A stretch of 64,000 nt of DNA from Meconema thalassinum (taxonomy: Eukaryota > Arthropoda > Insecta > Orthoptera > Tettigoniidae): the NCBI GenBank assembly GCA_946902985.2, contig OX336391.1:70905947-70969946 (forward strand). The letters are read 5' to 3'. Of this stretch, positions 41,993 through 54,154 are shown piece after piece. The position numbers and the translations under genes were made by a program. How positions within the stretch are numbered: the first letter of the stretch is position 1; each line of letters begins with the position of its first letter. The notes under the pieces were generated by a model. That model saw only the letters and a list, made by a program, of their open reading frames with translations, did no database searches and had not been told where the DNA came from.

Positions 41993-43330
41993 TTTTTAGC
42001 CTACTTTTCACATTTTGTAAACATGAGGAAAAAGTAGACTTATGAAATCGATCCGGGAAAATGTGTGTGTGTGTGTGTGTCTGTCTGTCTATCTGTCCTT
42101 CTGTCTGTCTGTCCTTCTGTCAGTCTTTCTAGCTGTGTCTGTGTCACCCCAATCAACTCCTAAACGGCTGTAGCAATCGAACCCAAATTTGGTATGGGTA
42201 AAGATCTGTACCTGAATATCTCAATGCCGTATTTGGAAATGAAGTCAGTGCTACCAACTGCTGAAAAATCGCAATTGAAATTTCAGTTCCATGTTGTATA
42301 TCTTGGAAGGTATGCATGGGAACTATACCAAAATTGGCACACATATAGATAATAATATTTCAGTCTAATTTCCAGGAGGCAATACAAGACAGTGTTGCCA
42401 AAATAATTCTAAGCCTGCTGACAGGTCCAATTTTTAAATGCATATAACTTCTACACTATCAATTGGATTTCAACCAAATTTTGTATGTACTATGTGTAGA
42501 TAGACCGATATGACTGAGCGTAAACTTAAGAGCCTCCAGGGCTGCCAACTGTTGATAAATGCACTTTCTATCGTTTTTATCCAAATACCAATATTTCTGA
42601 AAGTATGCAAGCCGACAGCTTTAAGCTATGCACACGTATAGTACCTGACATTCTAGATTAATTTCGAGTAACTAATGGATCTCAGTACTACCAACAAGAC
42701 TCTAAGCCAGCAGATAGGACCCATTGTAAATACATGTAACTAATATGCTATCAATTGGATTTCAACCAAATTTCGTATGTGCTATGTGTACTATAACAGA
42801 TATGAAATTGCGTATTCTTAAGAGCAACCAGGGCTGCCAACTGTTAATAAATGCTGTTTCTATTTTTTTTACCCTAATATCAATATATCAGAAGGTATTC
42901 AAGCCAACAGCTCTAAACTTTGCACACGTATAGTACCTTACATTCTAGATTAATTTGGAGTAACTAATATACGTCAGTGCTTCCAACACGATTCTTGGTC
43001 CAATTTTAAAATACAAGTAACTTCTATACAAATAAATGGATTTCATCCAAAATTGGCACAACAATAGATCCTATTAGTTCAGATTATTTCTGAGCAACAA
43101 ATGCATGACACTGTTGCCAACATGATTATACGCGCACTGATAGGTCCAATGTCTAACTACATGCAACGTCCATGCCATCCATTGGAATTCAACCAAATTT
43201 TGTATTCCGTACCTGAATAGATGGAACTAAGAATATATTCAGTCACCAGGGATGCCAACTATAGTGCTCTATTGGGCTACATTATGCCAGTTATATTTCG
43301 AACTAATTAGGAATTTCGAAATTACCAAAG
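41993..43330 (+). mobile_element. NR147-family repeat, copy 1
   Basis: Starts with a hairpin-like tttagcctacttttcac and aaaaagtagacttatga, then (GT)n and (CTGT)n microsatellites, then aactcctaaacggctgtag. An array with a 145-147-bp rhythm follows: related ccaaattttgtatgt or ttgcacacgtatagtacc words lie near 42184, 42329, 42475, 42622, 42769, 42916, 43050 and 43194. The even/odd units alternate, giving a 294-bp dimer. No coding. Confidence 0.7.
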
Positions 43331-43364
43331 TAGTGTGTTTGTGAGCGTTCTACATCCTCCACCT

Positions 43365-43520
43365 CCACATTCCTCCACACAAGATGGCGGCGGCGCGCAA
43401 CGATTTACATGGGACGCTTTTCAAATAAAGCTTATCATAACCTAGCCTAACCTAACAAGATGGCTGTTGTAGGTTAACTTAACCTAACCTAACAAGGTGG
43501 CGGCCGTAGCTGAACTTACC
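43365..43520 (-). mobile_element. Relic of the Polinton spacer region
   Basis: On the minus strand it resembles 6960-7075 of the large element: repeated gccgccatcttg and ttaggttaggctaggtt, then gtgtggagg and ggtggagg. It could be a fragment of a related element, or just the same type of TTAGG-rich repeat. Confidence 0.5.
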
Positions 43521-44021
43521 CTTGGACGAAGGGCATAACTACACTTTTGTTGATATTTCCTGAACCCAAGGTCGGATTTTGATAAATGAGGTGTCGTAGG
43601 ACTCGGGCTAACGCCCTCTTTCGTATGGTTAACTTATTCCCTCCCCAAAATAAAACTTACCCCTACTAGGGGGTGAAAAAATAATATTTTAGTAAATGTC
43701 ACTTTCCAAGTGCAACATGTGAGAAGGTGAATGCTAATATGAAATTGAACTTTGTTCCAGATGAAAAACATGCCGAGTTCTGCATGCCGCTATGATTTAA
43801 CATGTTTTTTTTATTTTACGCATGCGCACTTGAGGTTTTTGTAAGAGGGCGGGCTTTTGAATAATGATTTATAGATAAGTTATTTTTAAACAAATTAACC
43901 AATAGATCCAAAACTAATAGCTCATCGGCTTTTTAATATCTCATGAACCAAGAAGGCTAGGAACTTGTATGAGGGATCGTTGGACTTGGGTGACGCCTTG
44001 TTTTTGAATGTATTATTTATT
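43521..44021 (+). repeat. Diverged copies of the 121-bp-type repeat
   Basis: Two or three degenerate units (tttgttgatatttcctgaacc, ggtgtcgtaggactcggg, taacgcc; later aatatctcatgaaccaagaa, cgttggacttgggtgacgcc). They resemble the array at 45150-45560 on the other side of the Jockey-type LINE, which appears to have inserted into one repeat region. Confidence 0.5.
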
Positions 44022-45144
44022 TATTTATTTATCGTATGGCGTATAAATGAGCTACAAATCTATATTTACACTATTTACATAGTTAATCGCTTTTGGCGTC
44101 CCCAGGAAAAATTCTCTTCTATCTCCGTCGAAACGGCTCAGTGGGCATTCTTGGGTGATGGTGCTTCACAGTTTGCCTCTCAGCACCACAGTCGCAACAA
44201 GATGATGACTTTGTCCTCCATTTGTATAACAGATCCGCACACACACCGTGGTTAGTTCGGATCCGGTTTAGCTTGGACCATACTTTCCGAGATTGTTCAA
44301 AGCCAGGTACCTTCTGTGTGATGCATGGCATTTCCAAAGACTCTGCTGGGGCGAATTGTCTCCATTCATAAGACCATTTCTCAGTAAGGTTGAAATTACT
44401 CATTGCCAGATTCTCCGCCGTGCAGATGGGTGGATATCTTGACTTCAGTCTATCTATAAGTAGGTGGTGGATATCCTCATGAATGGGCAGTCTTTGATTA
44501 ATCTGGATCCTCTTGTATTCATTCATCAAAGCATTGCATCTGCGGAGGTGGGGTGGGAGAATATGGCTTAATACAGGCAGCCACTGAAGAGGAGTGCCTG
44601 TGATCATTCTCATTGTGACATTTAATTTAACATCTATTCTCTTCACATGAGGGCTGTTTATCCAGACAGGGGCACAATACTCTGCTGTAGAGTAAACCAG
44701 GCCAAGAGCTGAGCAACGTAAAGTAGTTGCACTTGCACCCCAAGTAGTACCACATAGTTTTCGAATGATGTTGTTGCGTGTCTGAATCTTGGCAGCGCTC
44801 TTTCTCAAGTGTTCTTGGAACGACAGCGTTCTATCGAGTGTAACACCCAGATATTTGGGGTGTCTATTGTGGCGGAGAAGGGTGTTATCGAAGTATACCT
44901 TGAGATCCCTTGAAGCCATACGGTTGTTCAGATGAAAACAAGAAACTTCTGTTTTACACATGCTTGGTTGGAGTCTCCATTTTCGGAAGTAGTTTCCCAA
45001 AACAGCGAGATCTTTTGTCAACGTTTCCTCTACCTCCTCGAAGCATAGGTCGTTAGTGGCAAGTGCCCAATCATCTGCATAACCAAATTTCCTGGATTTT
45101 GTGGGGGGTATATCTGAAATATATAAATTATTAATTGTTGTCAT
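44022..45144 (-). pseudogene. Jockey-type LINE, 5'-truncated reverse transcriptase
   Basis: A 341-residue open frame (45144-44119) starts within the reverse transcriptase. It has an intact YADDWAL catalytic box (with both Asp), SMCKTEVSCFHLNN, LGVTLDRTLSFQEHL, YCAPVWINSPHVKRIDVKLN, and a C-terminal CCDCGAERQTVKHHH Cys/His cluster, as in Jockey elements. The 3' end carries a short UTR and a (TAAA)n tail at 44022-44036. Endonuclease, Gag-like ORF1 and reverse transcriptase motif A are missing, so it is a dead-on-arrival copy. Its open frame suggests a young insertion. A 3' fragment of the same family is at 33872-34128. Confidence 0.88.
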
Positions 45145-45149
45145 AAGGG

Positions 45150-45560
45150 CCTAACTACCCTTTTGTTAATAGCTCACTAACTAATAATCAGAGAGGGTCA
45201 AGTAAGGTGTCATAGGACTTAGGATGGCCAACCCTTTTCCATGGCCAACGAATCTACCCAAAAGACCCAAACCAGCAAGGTCATTGACCTGAGATTTTAT
45301 AAACTAATAATCAGAGAGGGTCAAGTGAACTGTCATAGGACTCGGAATAGCCAACCCTTTCCCATGACCAACGAATTTACCCAAAAGATCCAAAACAGCA
45401 AGGTCATTGACCTAAGATTTTATAAACTAATCATTAGAGAGGGTCAAGTGGGGTGTCATAGGACTTAGAATGGTCAACCTTTTCCAATGGTCATTGAATT
45501 TACCCAAAATACCCAATACATCAAGGTCATCGACCTGAGATTTTATAAACTAATAATCGG
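45150..45560 (+). repeat. 121-bp tandem repeat, three and a half units
   Basis: Units recur at about 45184, 45306 and 45427 (aataatcagagagggtcaag), with gaatttacccaaaagaccca and aaggtcattgacctgagatt in each. The last unit is partial. The weak open frame through it simply follows the repeat. Confidence 0.88.
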
Positions 45561-45830
45561 ATACGAACATGTGAGATGTTTACCATGAGTGATGAAACAT
45601 AGCTAGGTAGAGAAAGAATTATTGTAGGCTACACGTATGGTGACTGCCAAGTCTTTGACCATTGAAAATTGTTTTCAGATCAAACTGCAGTACAGAGAGA
45701 GTATAGGATGCAGGCATGGGTTAATAAATGACAAACGGTGTACACAAAATCTGATTTATCGATTCTAGAATTAAGAGTAGACTATCTTTAATTGATTGGT
45801 TAAAGAGGATAGCTAAAACATAAAATGGAG
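45561..45830. other. No gene recognised
   Basis: AT-rich sequence after the tandem repeat. Confidence 0.4.
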
Positions 45831-45839
45831 ACTACATCG

Positions 45840-47300
45840 AATTAAACTGAACCAAGCTGAATCAAATCCACCTAAACCAAACGAAACCTAATCGAAAACA
45901 AGCCAAGGGTTTAAGTGTAAAACTTGTGGGTGGATGTGGTCATTGGTGATGTCAAAAAGGAAAGGGATAACGCTCTACCTATAGTGGGTAAGGTAAAGCA
46001 GGTGCATGTTGCTAATGCACACACCCAAGTACATGAACCACACACAACTATCCTATGTTGTTTTTATGGGTTGACTGTTAAAACTTGCTCAGTGCTTAAT
46101 GGGACAAGATGGTCGCTACACACAAGAAGCTTAAATACTTGAGGCTAATAATCTATACACACACACTCGCTTGTTCTAAACTAAGCTGACTTGCTGGCAG
46201 TGCTCACACAGTAGGCAAAGGACAGAAATGCTAGGCTAAACGAAATACAATCATTTTCGGTTGTCTAATGTTACCAGCTAACCATTTTGTGCTGCAGTGG
46301 CGGGACATGTGCCTCTTGCACAGGAGATCTTAACTCGATTTCCAGCTCTAAGGCCTAGAAAGAATCAAACTAAGAAAGAAGGGTATGGTGGCGCAGTGGT
46401 TAAGCTGTTAGCCTTTCAATAAGGTAGACTAGGGTTTGATTTTAGGTTAATATGCATGTCGTAAACATGTAAAAACATAAATAATGTTTAAAACCGATTA
46501 CACTTGTCTCTTCTCAAATTATTACTTGGATTACAAATACAAAGGTAGAATGGGTTTGATATACAGTTAATGCTGCCTATCACACACTAAACTGTAAGGA
46601 AGCAAAGAAAAAGCAAACGGCGTAGGTAGAGCAGTGGTAAAATTGCTATCTGTATACAACTACCTAGCGGTTTCATGAACTGGCAAAGCTATGTCGCATA
46701 AACAGTGCAGGATACAATTCAAAAACCTTAATTTGTATTTTGTAGAGCAAAGAAAATGCATGTTTGCCTCCATGAATAACAAATGTGTGCATACAAATGA
46801 CCTACACATTAGCCTATCATGGGGTTATAACCACGAGTAGGAGGTGTGATTTCTATATTTGGGATGAGTGTGCATGTCAAGAATGTTTTTGGGGATAAAT
46901 AGAGTGGTTGTGTTTGTTCTCAAAGACAGGCATAGTTGTGTGAATGTATGAGTACACAGAAAGGGAGAGTGTAAAACAGCCTTACCTGCAGTAGTAGTAG
47001 TAGTAGAACTCTATGTTTTGCAAAGCACATAGACAGATTGTACCATCGCCATGGTCAAGCACTCACTTTAACACCATTTACAAAAAACTGAAAAAATCAT
47101 GTTTCGCAAATATGAACTTTTGACATATACAAATATACAAAATTAGAAAAAATGTGTAAACAACAAATTGGAAATCCATGTTTCCATATCATGAAATTAA
47201 AAAACTTTAAACTGACATTTAAAAAATGCAAATGGAAAATTGACAAATTGTAATGTGTGAAATGTAAAAATGAACAAATGGCTATCATTATTTTAACAAA
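45840..47300 (+). mobile_element. Decayed arm fragment of a Polinton-family element, with SINE-like insertions
   Basis: 46105-46135 (gatggtcgctacacacaaga, agctta) matches 1580-1605 of the large element. 47095-47285 (gcaaatatgaacttt, gtaaacaacaaa, atccatgtttccatat, gacaaattg.aatgtgtgaaat) matches its right arm at about 12755-12920. The middle has two tRNA-like SINE heads (about 46385-46455 and 46617-46690). No polymerase coding remains. Moderate divergence implies an old relative. Confidence 0.6.
46385..46455 (+). repeat. tRNA-like SINE head, degenerate
   Basis: An A-box-like tggcgcagtggttaagctgt and a B-box-like agggtttgattttagg lie at tRNA spacing. No anticodon arm can be trusted and the body is unrecognised. 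A weaker relative is at 46617-46690. Confidence 0.45.
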
Positions 47301-47436
47301 TTTTAAAAACATGGTGCTCTATGGTTGAAGTGTGAATCAAACACCCTCTAATTATTTGGACCACCCGAGACTGAGTAGACTTGTTTTAGTCCTCATACCA
47401 CTTTTAAAATTTTGTGTTAAAGCTAGTTATTGAACA

Positions 47437-47594
47437 CAAGAGCTTGTAGGGGAGACCAAGGTTAGAATATGTTAAACAGATAGATTTGGACGTAAGGTGT
47501 GTTAGCTATATATAGATGAAACGATTAGCTCGGGTCAGGGAGACATGGAATTCTGTATCAAACCATGCAAAAGACTAAATACTCAAACAACAAC
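47437..47594 (+). pseudogene. LINE-B 3' fragment
   Basis: Matches the last about 50 codons and tail of LINE-B (caaggttagaatatgttaaa, atgaaacgattagctc, catgcaaaagactaaatact, caaacaacaac). Truncated and decayed. Confidence 0.8.
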
Positions 47595-50442
47595 GCAATT
47601 TGGTACAGAGGTAGCACTAGCAATGGGCACTCCTGTGCCATGTTTTATATCGCGCCATCTTGACAGAAACGCAATGGCAGCCACCCAAAATGTTGAAGTC
47701 TTCAATCAAATTACGACCAATCTAATTATCTGATCTCTACCAAATTTTGCAACTTTATACCTTTATGTATAAGAAAAGGTTTTGACCAAACTACAAGGTC
47801 ATCAGCCCAATCATGTGCGGATGGCGGCCATGTATGTGTGCAAATCGATTTACCCTATCTCTTACAATTCGCTGAACCCGAATTGAACGAAATTTGGTAC
47901 ATTGGTAGCACTTGTAAAGGGCTACTCACTGTCATGTTTAATATCGCCGCCATCTTGACGGAAACGTAATGGTGGTAACCCAAAGGTAAAAAGGTAAATC
48001 CAATTACGACCAACCTAATCATCTGATCCCTACCAGATTTTGCAACATCATACCTTTAAGTGAGAAGCGTTCTTTGACCAAGCTACAAGGTCACCAGTCC
48101 AATAATTTGCACATGGCGGCCATGTATGTGTACAAATCGATTCCCCCTATCGATTCAAACACGGTAAAACCGAATTGAACGAAATTTTGTACAGAGGTAG
48201 CACTAGCAAAGAACACCTCAGTGTCATGTTTAATATCGCCGCCATTTTGACGGAAACGTAATGGTGGCCACCCAAATATTAAAAGCTTAAATCAAATTGT
48301 TGTTTGAGTCTTCAGTCTTTTGACTGGTTTGATGCAGCTCTCCATGCCTCCCTGTCCTGAGCTAATCGTTTCATCTCTACATAGCTACCACACCCTACAT
48401 CCGAGGCAATCTGTTTAACATATTCTAACCTTGGTCTACCCCTACAGTTTTTGTCCTCGACCCTTCCTTCCATAACTAAGCTTGCTATTCCTGGGTGTCT
48501 TAGTAAGTGTCCTACCAACCTATCTCTTCTCTTCATTAGCAGTCGCCAGAAACATCTCTCCTCTCCCACTCGTCTTAATACCTCTTTGTTTGTAACCCTA
48601 TCTACCCATCTGATCTTCATCATTCTCCTGTAACACCACATTTCAAATGCTTCAATTCTCCTCTTTTCTGCTGCACCAATAGTCCAAGTTTCACTTCCAT
48701 AGAGCGCCACGCTCCAGACAAAGGCTTTCAAAAATGTCTTCCTAATACCTAAATCTATATTCGATGTCAGCAGATTCCTTTTTTTGTAGAAATGCTTTCT
48801 TTGCCTGAGCCAACCTACTTTTAATATCCTCTTTGCTTCGTCCATCACTGGTTATTCTGCTTCCTAAGTAACAGAAGTCTCCTACTTCCTTCAGCTTTTC
48901 ACCTGCCAATTTGATCTCCATAGAGGTTTCTGATTTATTTCGGCTGCATTCCAGTATTTTTGTTTTACATTTATTTATTTTCATCATGAATTCTTTCCGT
49001 AAGACGGAGTCCATACCATTCAAAAACTCATTCAAATCCTCAGGCTTGTCGGCCAAGATGACGATGTCATCAGCAAATCTCAGAGTTGAAATTATTTCTC
49101 CTTGAATCTTCACTCCCACTTTAAATTTTTCTATAATTTCCTTCATTGCTTGTTCAATGTAAAGATTGAAAAGTATGGGTGATAAGTTGCAGCCTTGCCT
49201 TACACCTTTCTGAGTACCAGCTTCTCTCTCATGTCCTTCAACTCGAATGACTGCTGTCTGGTTTCTGTATTGATTGTATATCACCCTCCTATCCCTGTAC
49301 TTTATTCCAATTGATTTCAAAATGTCAAACAATTTAGTCCAATCAACGTTATCAAAAGCCTTTTCTAAGTCTACAAAAGCCATGAACGTTCTCTTATCTT
49401 TCCTTATTCTACCTTCTAAAATCAGCCTAAGACTTAGTACAGCTTCCCTTGTTCCTACATTTCTCCTGAAACCAAACTGGTCTTCACCCAACTCCGTTTC
49501 TATCTGGCTTTCAATCCTCTTGTAAATTATTCTAGACAGGATCTTTGAAGCATGAGTAATCAAGCTGATTGTACGGTAATCTTCACATCTGTCAGCTCCC
49601 ACTTTCTTTGGTATAGGGATGATTACATTTTTCTTGAAATCAGGGGGTACCTCACCTGTCTCATAAATCCTACACACCAAGTGAAATAACCTGATCAGAC
49701 CTTCATCTCCTATGCAGCGTAGCAACTCAATCGGTATATCATCTATGCCTGGTGCTTTGTTCCTGCTTAAGTCTTCCAAAGCTCTATCAAATTCTGATCT
49801 CAATATTAAATCTCCTTTCGCATCCTCATCAATTTCCTCCTCCCTTTCCATTACATGATTCTCAATCTCCTTTCCCTTATACAAACTCTCTATGTAAGCT
49901 TTCCATCTCTCAACCTTTTCTTCCATATCTGTTAGAGGCTTTCCATTTGTGTCCTTAATATTACAGCACTTAGTCTTCTTTTCCCCAAAAGTATTCTTAA
50001 TCCTTCGATAAGCTGTGTCTACTTTTCCTAATTTCAGACAATTTTCTATACCTGCACATTTCTCTTTCAAATTACGACCAACCTAATGATTTGTTCCCTA
50101 CTAAATTTTGCAACAACATACCATTTTGTGGGAAGCATCTTTTGACTGAACTACAAGGTCTTCAGCCCAATAGTTTGCAGACAGCGGCCATGTATGTGTT
50201 CAAATCGATTCCCCATATCAATTCTAACACGGTGAAATCGAATAGAATGATTTTTTTTTACAGAGGTAGCACTAGCAAAGGGCACCTCATATTCATGTTT
50301 AATATCCGATTAGCATGTTGTATTTCAACAAGCTACTACAGCCAACATTCAATCATACTCCTTGAAAAGGACAAAGAGTTATAAAAATACCCATGCTTTT
50401 AGGAGAAAGTAGGCTATATGTTCTTTACTGAACATCTTGTTA
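47595..50442 (+). mobile_element. 293-bp-unit array ending in an NR147-type hairpin, interrupted by LINE-B
   Basis: Markers ttggtacagaggtagcac and variants lie at about 47602, 47893, 48187 and 50257. After removing the LINE the spacing is 291, 294 and 296 bp. Each unit has cgccgccatcttgacggaaa and gatggcggccatgtatgtgt. After the array the sequence ends in aagtaggctatatgttcttt and actgaacatcttgtt, a variant of the NR147 terminal hairpin. This suggests a larger element of the same architecture. Confidence 0.75.
48299..50066 (-). pseudogene. LINE-B retrotransposon, 5'-truncated reverse transcriptase copy
   Basis: Inserted into the 293-bp array with the 7-bp duplication tcaaatt (48292-48298 and 50067-50073). 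The minus-strand frame to 48742 (442 codons) holds a complete-looking reverse transcriptase: NKAPGIDDIPIELLR, DYRTISLITHASKILSRII, motif A FVDLEKAFD (D234, D240), motif B GVRQGCNLSP, and catalytic FADD (332-335). A one-base shift in a T-run near 48785 moves the C-terminal part (LKAFVWSVALYGSETWTIG, EEVLRR-type and CRGRPRLEY segments) into the 178-codon frame ending at 48312. The tail is ctgaagactcaaacaac. The endonuclease is missing, so it cannot move alone, but the catalytic residues are intact. It is the best-preserved reference in the window for the other LINE-B fragments. Confidence 0.9.
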
Positions 50443-50940
50443 TATATTAGTATGATATGATGATGATAATGATGATGATATACTGTAACATTGTGAAACA
50501 GCGTAAAGATCCAAATACTCACATACAATAACCGGCACAAAGAGTATAAAATTAGACTCAAAATCACGTCTCGTTTCGGAATCCAAAAACTACCTCTATA
50601 AATAAAACAGTTCATGTAGAGATTAACATAAACTAAAATCGCTCGGCGTTGACCGTGTTTTATAAGACATATTAAGGTTTAACTCGCTAACCGTTGGAGA
50701 TACTCGAAAAGTGATAAGGACCATTCGGATAGAAAGTTAAATTTTAAAGCTCACAGTGGCATCAAAAGTTTGCTGTATCTTAGCGTTCTCTTTTTATTTG
50801 AAATGGAAATATGAAAATAGTCGCCATTTTTTAATAGTAAAAAATAACGAAATCACTATATGTAAACCTGGTAAATCAGCCACATCCATGCAGAATTTCA
50901 TTTAAATCGGACCAGTGGTTCTTGCGTTAGTGAGTAACAC

Positions 50941-50975
<35 letters not shown>

Positions 50976-50992
50976 CACACCATCTCATTTTT
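50443..50992 (+). repeat. N-module, copy 2
   Basis: Begins tatattagtatgatatgatg just after a terminal hairpin and ends in (ACAG)n at about 50938-50975. It closely matches 52517-53056 (aaagatccaaatactcacat, aaaacagttcatgtagaga, gctaaccgttggagatac). Followed directly by an NR147 copy. Confidence 0.8.
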
Positions 50993-52517
50993 AGCCTATT
51001 TTCAATTTTGAAAAATAGACTTATGATATCACCTTTTGTCCGTGTGTGTGAGGTGTGTGTGTGTGTGTGTGTGTGTGAGGTGTGTGTGTGTGTCCCCTAA
51101 TAACGTCTAAACGGCAGGTGCGATTTCAATGAAACTCGGTAAGTTCATAGCACTATTATAGGTGACCCCGACCGTGCCCGTCAAATGTTTTTAAGTATCA
51201 CCAATCCAACATGGCGGCTGTGCGAAATATTTAACCAGCATTCAATATCTCCGAAACTATTCCCAATATCAACCTGGAATTTATTACGGAGATAAAGGGA
51301 ACTAATAGAAGTTCACCTATGTGACGTTTGAAAAACTGGTAACTACAAAACCAACATGGCGGCCACGCGAATGTACGACTTTTAAATAGACGTTTCTCGC
51401 GTTTTAACCAAACAAACGCAATAAAACTTGGTACAGTATATGTTTATACACATTGTAATGCACCGACATCTAATTTCGTTCAATTGTTTACATAACCACA
51501 AGATGGAGGATGTGCGAAATATTTCATCGGCATTCTATATCTCTGAAACTATTAGCGGTATCACCATGAAATCTTGTACGGATATTAAGGGCACTACTGT
51601 AAGTTCATCTATAAGACTTTCAAAAACCGGTTAACTACAAAACTAGCATGGCGGCCATGCGAATTTGAAAATTTTAAATAGACCTTTCTCGCGATTTAAA
51701 GTTCCAAACGCAATGAAATCTGGTACAGGAAATGTTCATACACATTGTAATGCACTGGTATCTAATTTAGTTCAATTGTTTACATAACCTCAAGATGGCG
51801 GCTGTGCGAATTTTAAAATTAAGTTTTTATTTCTTGTGTCGTAATCATGCGATCGAAGTGAAAGTTTGAATATTGAACCGACGCAATAATTTTCCTTTAA
51901 TGGTACATGACTCTATGGCCTATACATTTAACAATCCGACATGCCGACCATCCGAAATATTTAAATCGATCTCAATATCTACGAATGTATTACAGAAATC
52001 AAACTGAATTTTATAATGTTCATAGGGGCTATGAACATAAGTTAACCTATAGGACTTTCAATACCCTGGTGATCACAAATCCAACATGGCGGCGAGGCGA
52101 AATATACATATTCACATGGTCGTTTCACGCAATTTACCCATTCGGGTGCAGTGACACTTCGTACACTAAATCTTTATACAAATGTTAATCCACTGGCATC
52201 TAATTCTTTTCAATTGTTTCCATAACCACAAGATGGCAGCTGTGCGAAATTTTAAAAACTCCTAGTTACTTCTTGTGTCTTAATCATGCGACTGAAGTTT
52301 GAATGCTACACGTACACAATAATCTTCATATAACAGTACATAACTCTAGGACCTAAATATATAAAATCAAACGTGGCTCCCATCCGAAATATTCAGTCGG
52401 TTCCCAATATCTACGTATCTATTACAGCAATCAAACTGAAATTTTGTATGTTGATAGTGGCAATTAACATAAGTAGGATATATGAAAATAGGCTGTATAG
52501 TTCTTCACGGAACTACT
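50993..52517 (+). mobile_element. NR147-family repeat, copy 2
   Basis: Starts ttttagcctattttcaattt and aaaaatagactta, followed by (GTGT)n, cctaataacgtctaaacggc, and an array. The motif caacatggcggc or caagatggcggc (or decayed forms) occurs at about 51188, 51353, 51500, 51647, 51793, 51940, 52083, 52229 and 52376, mostly 143-147 bp apart. Two unit types alternate. It ends gaaaataggctgtatagttc and ttcacggaactacttgtt, with hairpin AGTTC/GAACT. No coding. Confidence 0.82.
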
Positions 52518-53056
52518 TGTTATATATTAGTATGATATGATGATGATGATGATGATATATTGTGACATTGTGAAACAGGGTAAAGATCCAAATACTCACA
52601 TACAATAACCAGCACAAAGAGTAACAAATATCACGTCTCGTTTCGGACTCCAAAAACTACCGCTATAAATAAAACAGTTCATGTAGAGACTAACATAGAC
52701 TAACATCGCTCGGCATTGACCGTGTTTTATAAGACATATTTAGGTTTTACTCGCTAACCGTTGGAGATACACGAAAAGTGATAAGGAACTTTCGGATAGA
52801 AAATTAAATTTTAAAGCTCGTAGTGCCATCAAAAGTTTGCTATATTTTAACGTTCTCTTTTTATTTGAAATGGAAATATGATAATAGTCGCCATTTTTAA
52901 ATAGTGCAAAATATCGAAATCACAAGTATCCTATATGTAAACCTGATAAATCAGCTACAACCATTTAAAATTTCATTTAAATGGGAGCAGTGGTTCTTGC
53001 GTTATTGAGTAACACACAGACAGACAGACACACACATATACATATATATTAGTATG
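52517..53056 (+). repeat. N-module, copy 3
   Basis: Near-duplicate of 50449-50992, starting and ending with tatattagtatgat (about 52522 and 53043), with (GACA)n before the end. The order is hairpin end, N-module, NR147, hairpin end, N-module, as in a tandem duplication of a composite element. Confidence 0.8.
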
Positions 53057-53335
53057 ATTAGTAGGATTAAATTACAAGGGCAGACACTTGAGATGTTTTA
53101 CAAATTTTATAATCCCAATTATACGTGCCTGATGACCATGAAGTCGCAAAGTTTTCCACACACTTTGAACAATATATCCCTATGTTTTAACCACACAGGA
53201 CTGATGACCAAGGTGTCCCAAGTTCTGTACACACACAAGTACACTCTGTTAAATAATGAAGCCGTTTCTTTACAAGCTCGTCGCTGCCAACACTGTCTCA
53301 AGCAGAGATCATACCATGCAACAATCAGCAGAATA
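53057..53335 (+). other. Unassigned; possible decayed SINE tails
   Basis: Repeated words like cctgatgaccatgaagtcgc and actgatgaccaaggtgtccc resemble the SINE 3' block gaccatgatgtcacaaag. Otherwise nothing is recognised. Confidence 0.35.
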
Positions 53336-53447
53336 TGAATCTTGCTTGATAAGACACACACTTGCACATGGAAGATTACAGGTACTGTGTAGTACAGTAT
53401 ACAGGGATACATGACCATGATGATGTAAAACCCCTAAAACAATCATC

Positions 53448-53479
<32 letters not shown>

Positions 53480-53481
53480 CT
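53336..53481 (+). mobile_element. SINE 3' end with long (AAC)n tail
   Basis: The block gggatacatgaccatgatga is followed by aaaacccctaaaacaatcat and about ten AAC units (53446-53480). The next SINE head starts immediately after, as at 28317-28321. Confidence 0.7.
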
Positions 53482-54030
53482 AATATTCATGAAACATCTC
53501 TTGGTGTAGAGGGTAGCATTTCTGGCAGACACCTATGAAGGCAGGCTTTGATCCCTGGCTCTTCTAACAAATTGAATTCAGGTCTGAGGGCTGCAACGGG
53601 GTACACTGAGGCAAAACTGAGAATATGTGGGTTCGATTTTTACCTCGGCCATTTTACAAGAGGTATTGAATATTTTAAAAAAGCTTGTAGTTTAACGTGA
53701 CCGTTAATCTCGAGATCATTAGCCACGGGACCTCCTTTTTACGTGGAATCCGAACCACAGGACATGGCATTTCACTTCGAAAAACTCACATGCATTGACC
53801 GGGAATCGAACCAGGACCGCCTTGGTGAAAGGCATACAGCTAGACCGCTGAGCCACCACGCCCCTTCATAAAATATTTTGTTCTTACTTTTCAGAACATA
53901 TATATTTTTTACTTTTAGACCAGCCAAATGCAGGGATGGTTTGTAACTTATAGCCAAGGCTGCCAATTTCACCAATCCTTCTCTTAATTGACAAATACAT
54001 ACCTTACTACAAACTCTACAATAACACAGG
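53482..54030 (+). mobile_element. tRNA-derived SINE, interrupted by another SINE
   Basis: Head taatattcatgaaacatctc and ggtgtagagggtagcatt, then gggctgcaacggggtacact, ggcaaaactgagaa and ctcggccattttac. After the insertion it resumes with gaccagccaaatgcagggat and ctacaataacacaggttat. A second-family SINE splits it at 53677-53868. Confidence 0.75.
53677..53868 (-). mobile_element. tRNA-derived SINE (second family), copy 2
   Basis: Nearly identical to 34131-34326 (A box ggggcgtggtggctcagcgg, B box gttcgattcccggtcaatg). The duplication aatatttt is at 53669-53676 and 53872-53879. Confidence 0.88.
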
Positions 54031-54154
54031 TTATGGCAGCAATTTTATGTTTAAATGATTTAATCATACATTCTTGTAATATGATCCTTTCTATATTTCT
54101 TTTACTATATACCTTATGTGCTTAACACTGACGACTGCTAATAACAATATAGGT

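Noticed and set aside
53772..53975. Short protein containing WWLSGLAVCLSPRR
   Set aside because: It is a translation of the SINE; the same peptide comes from the other SINE copy at 34232-34495.
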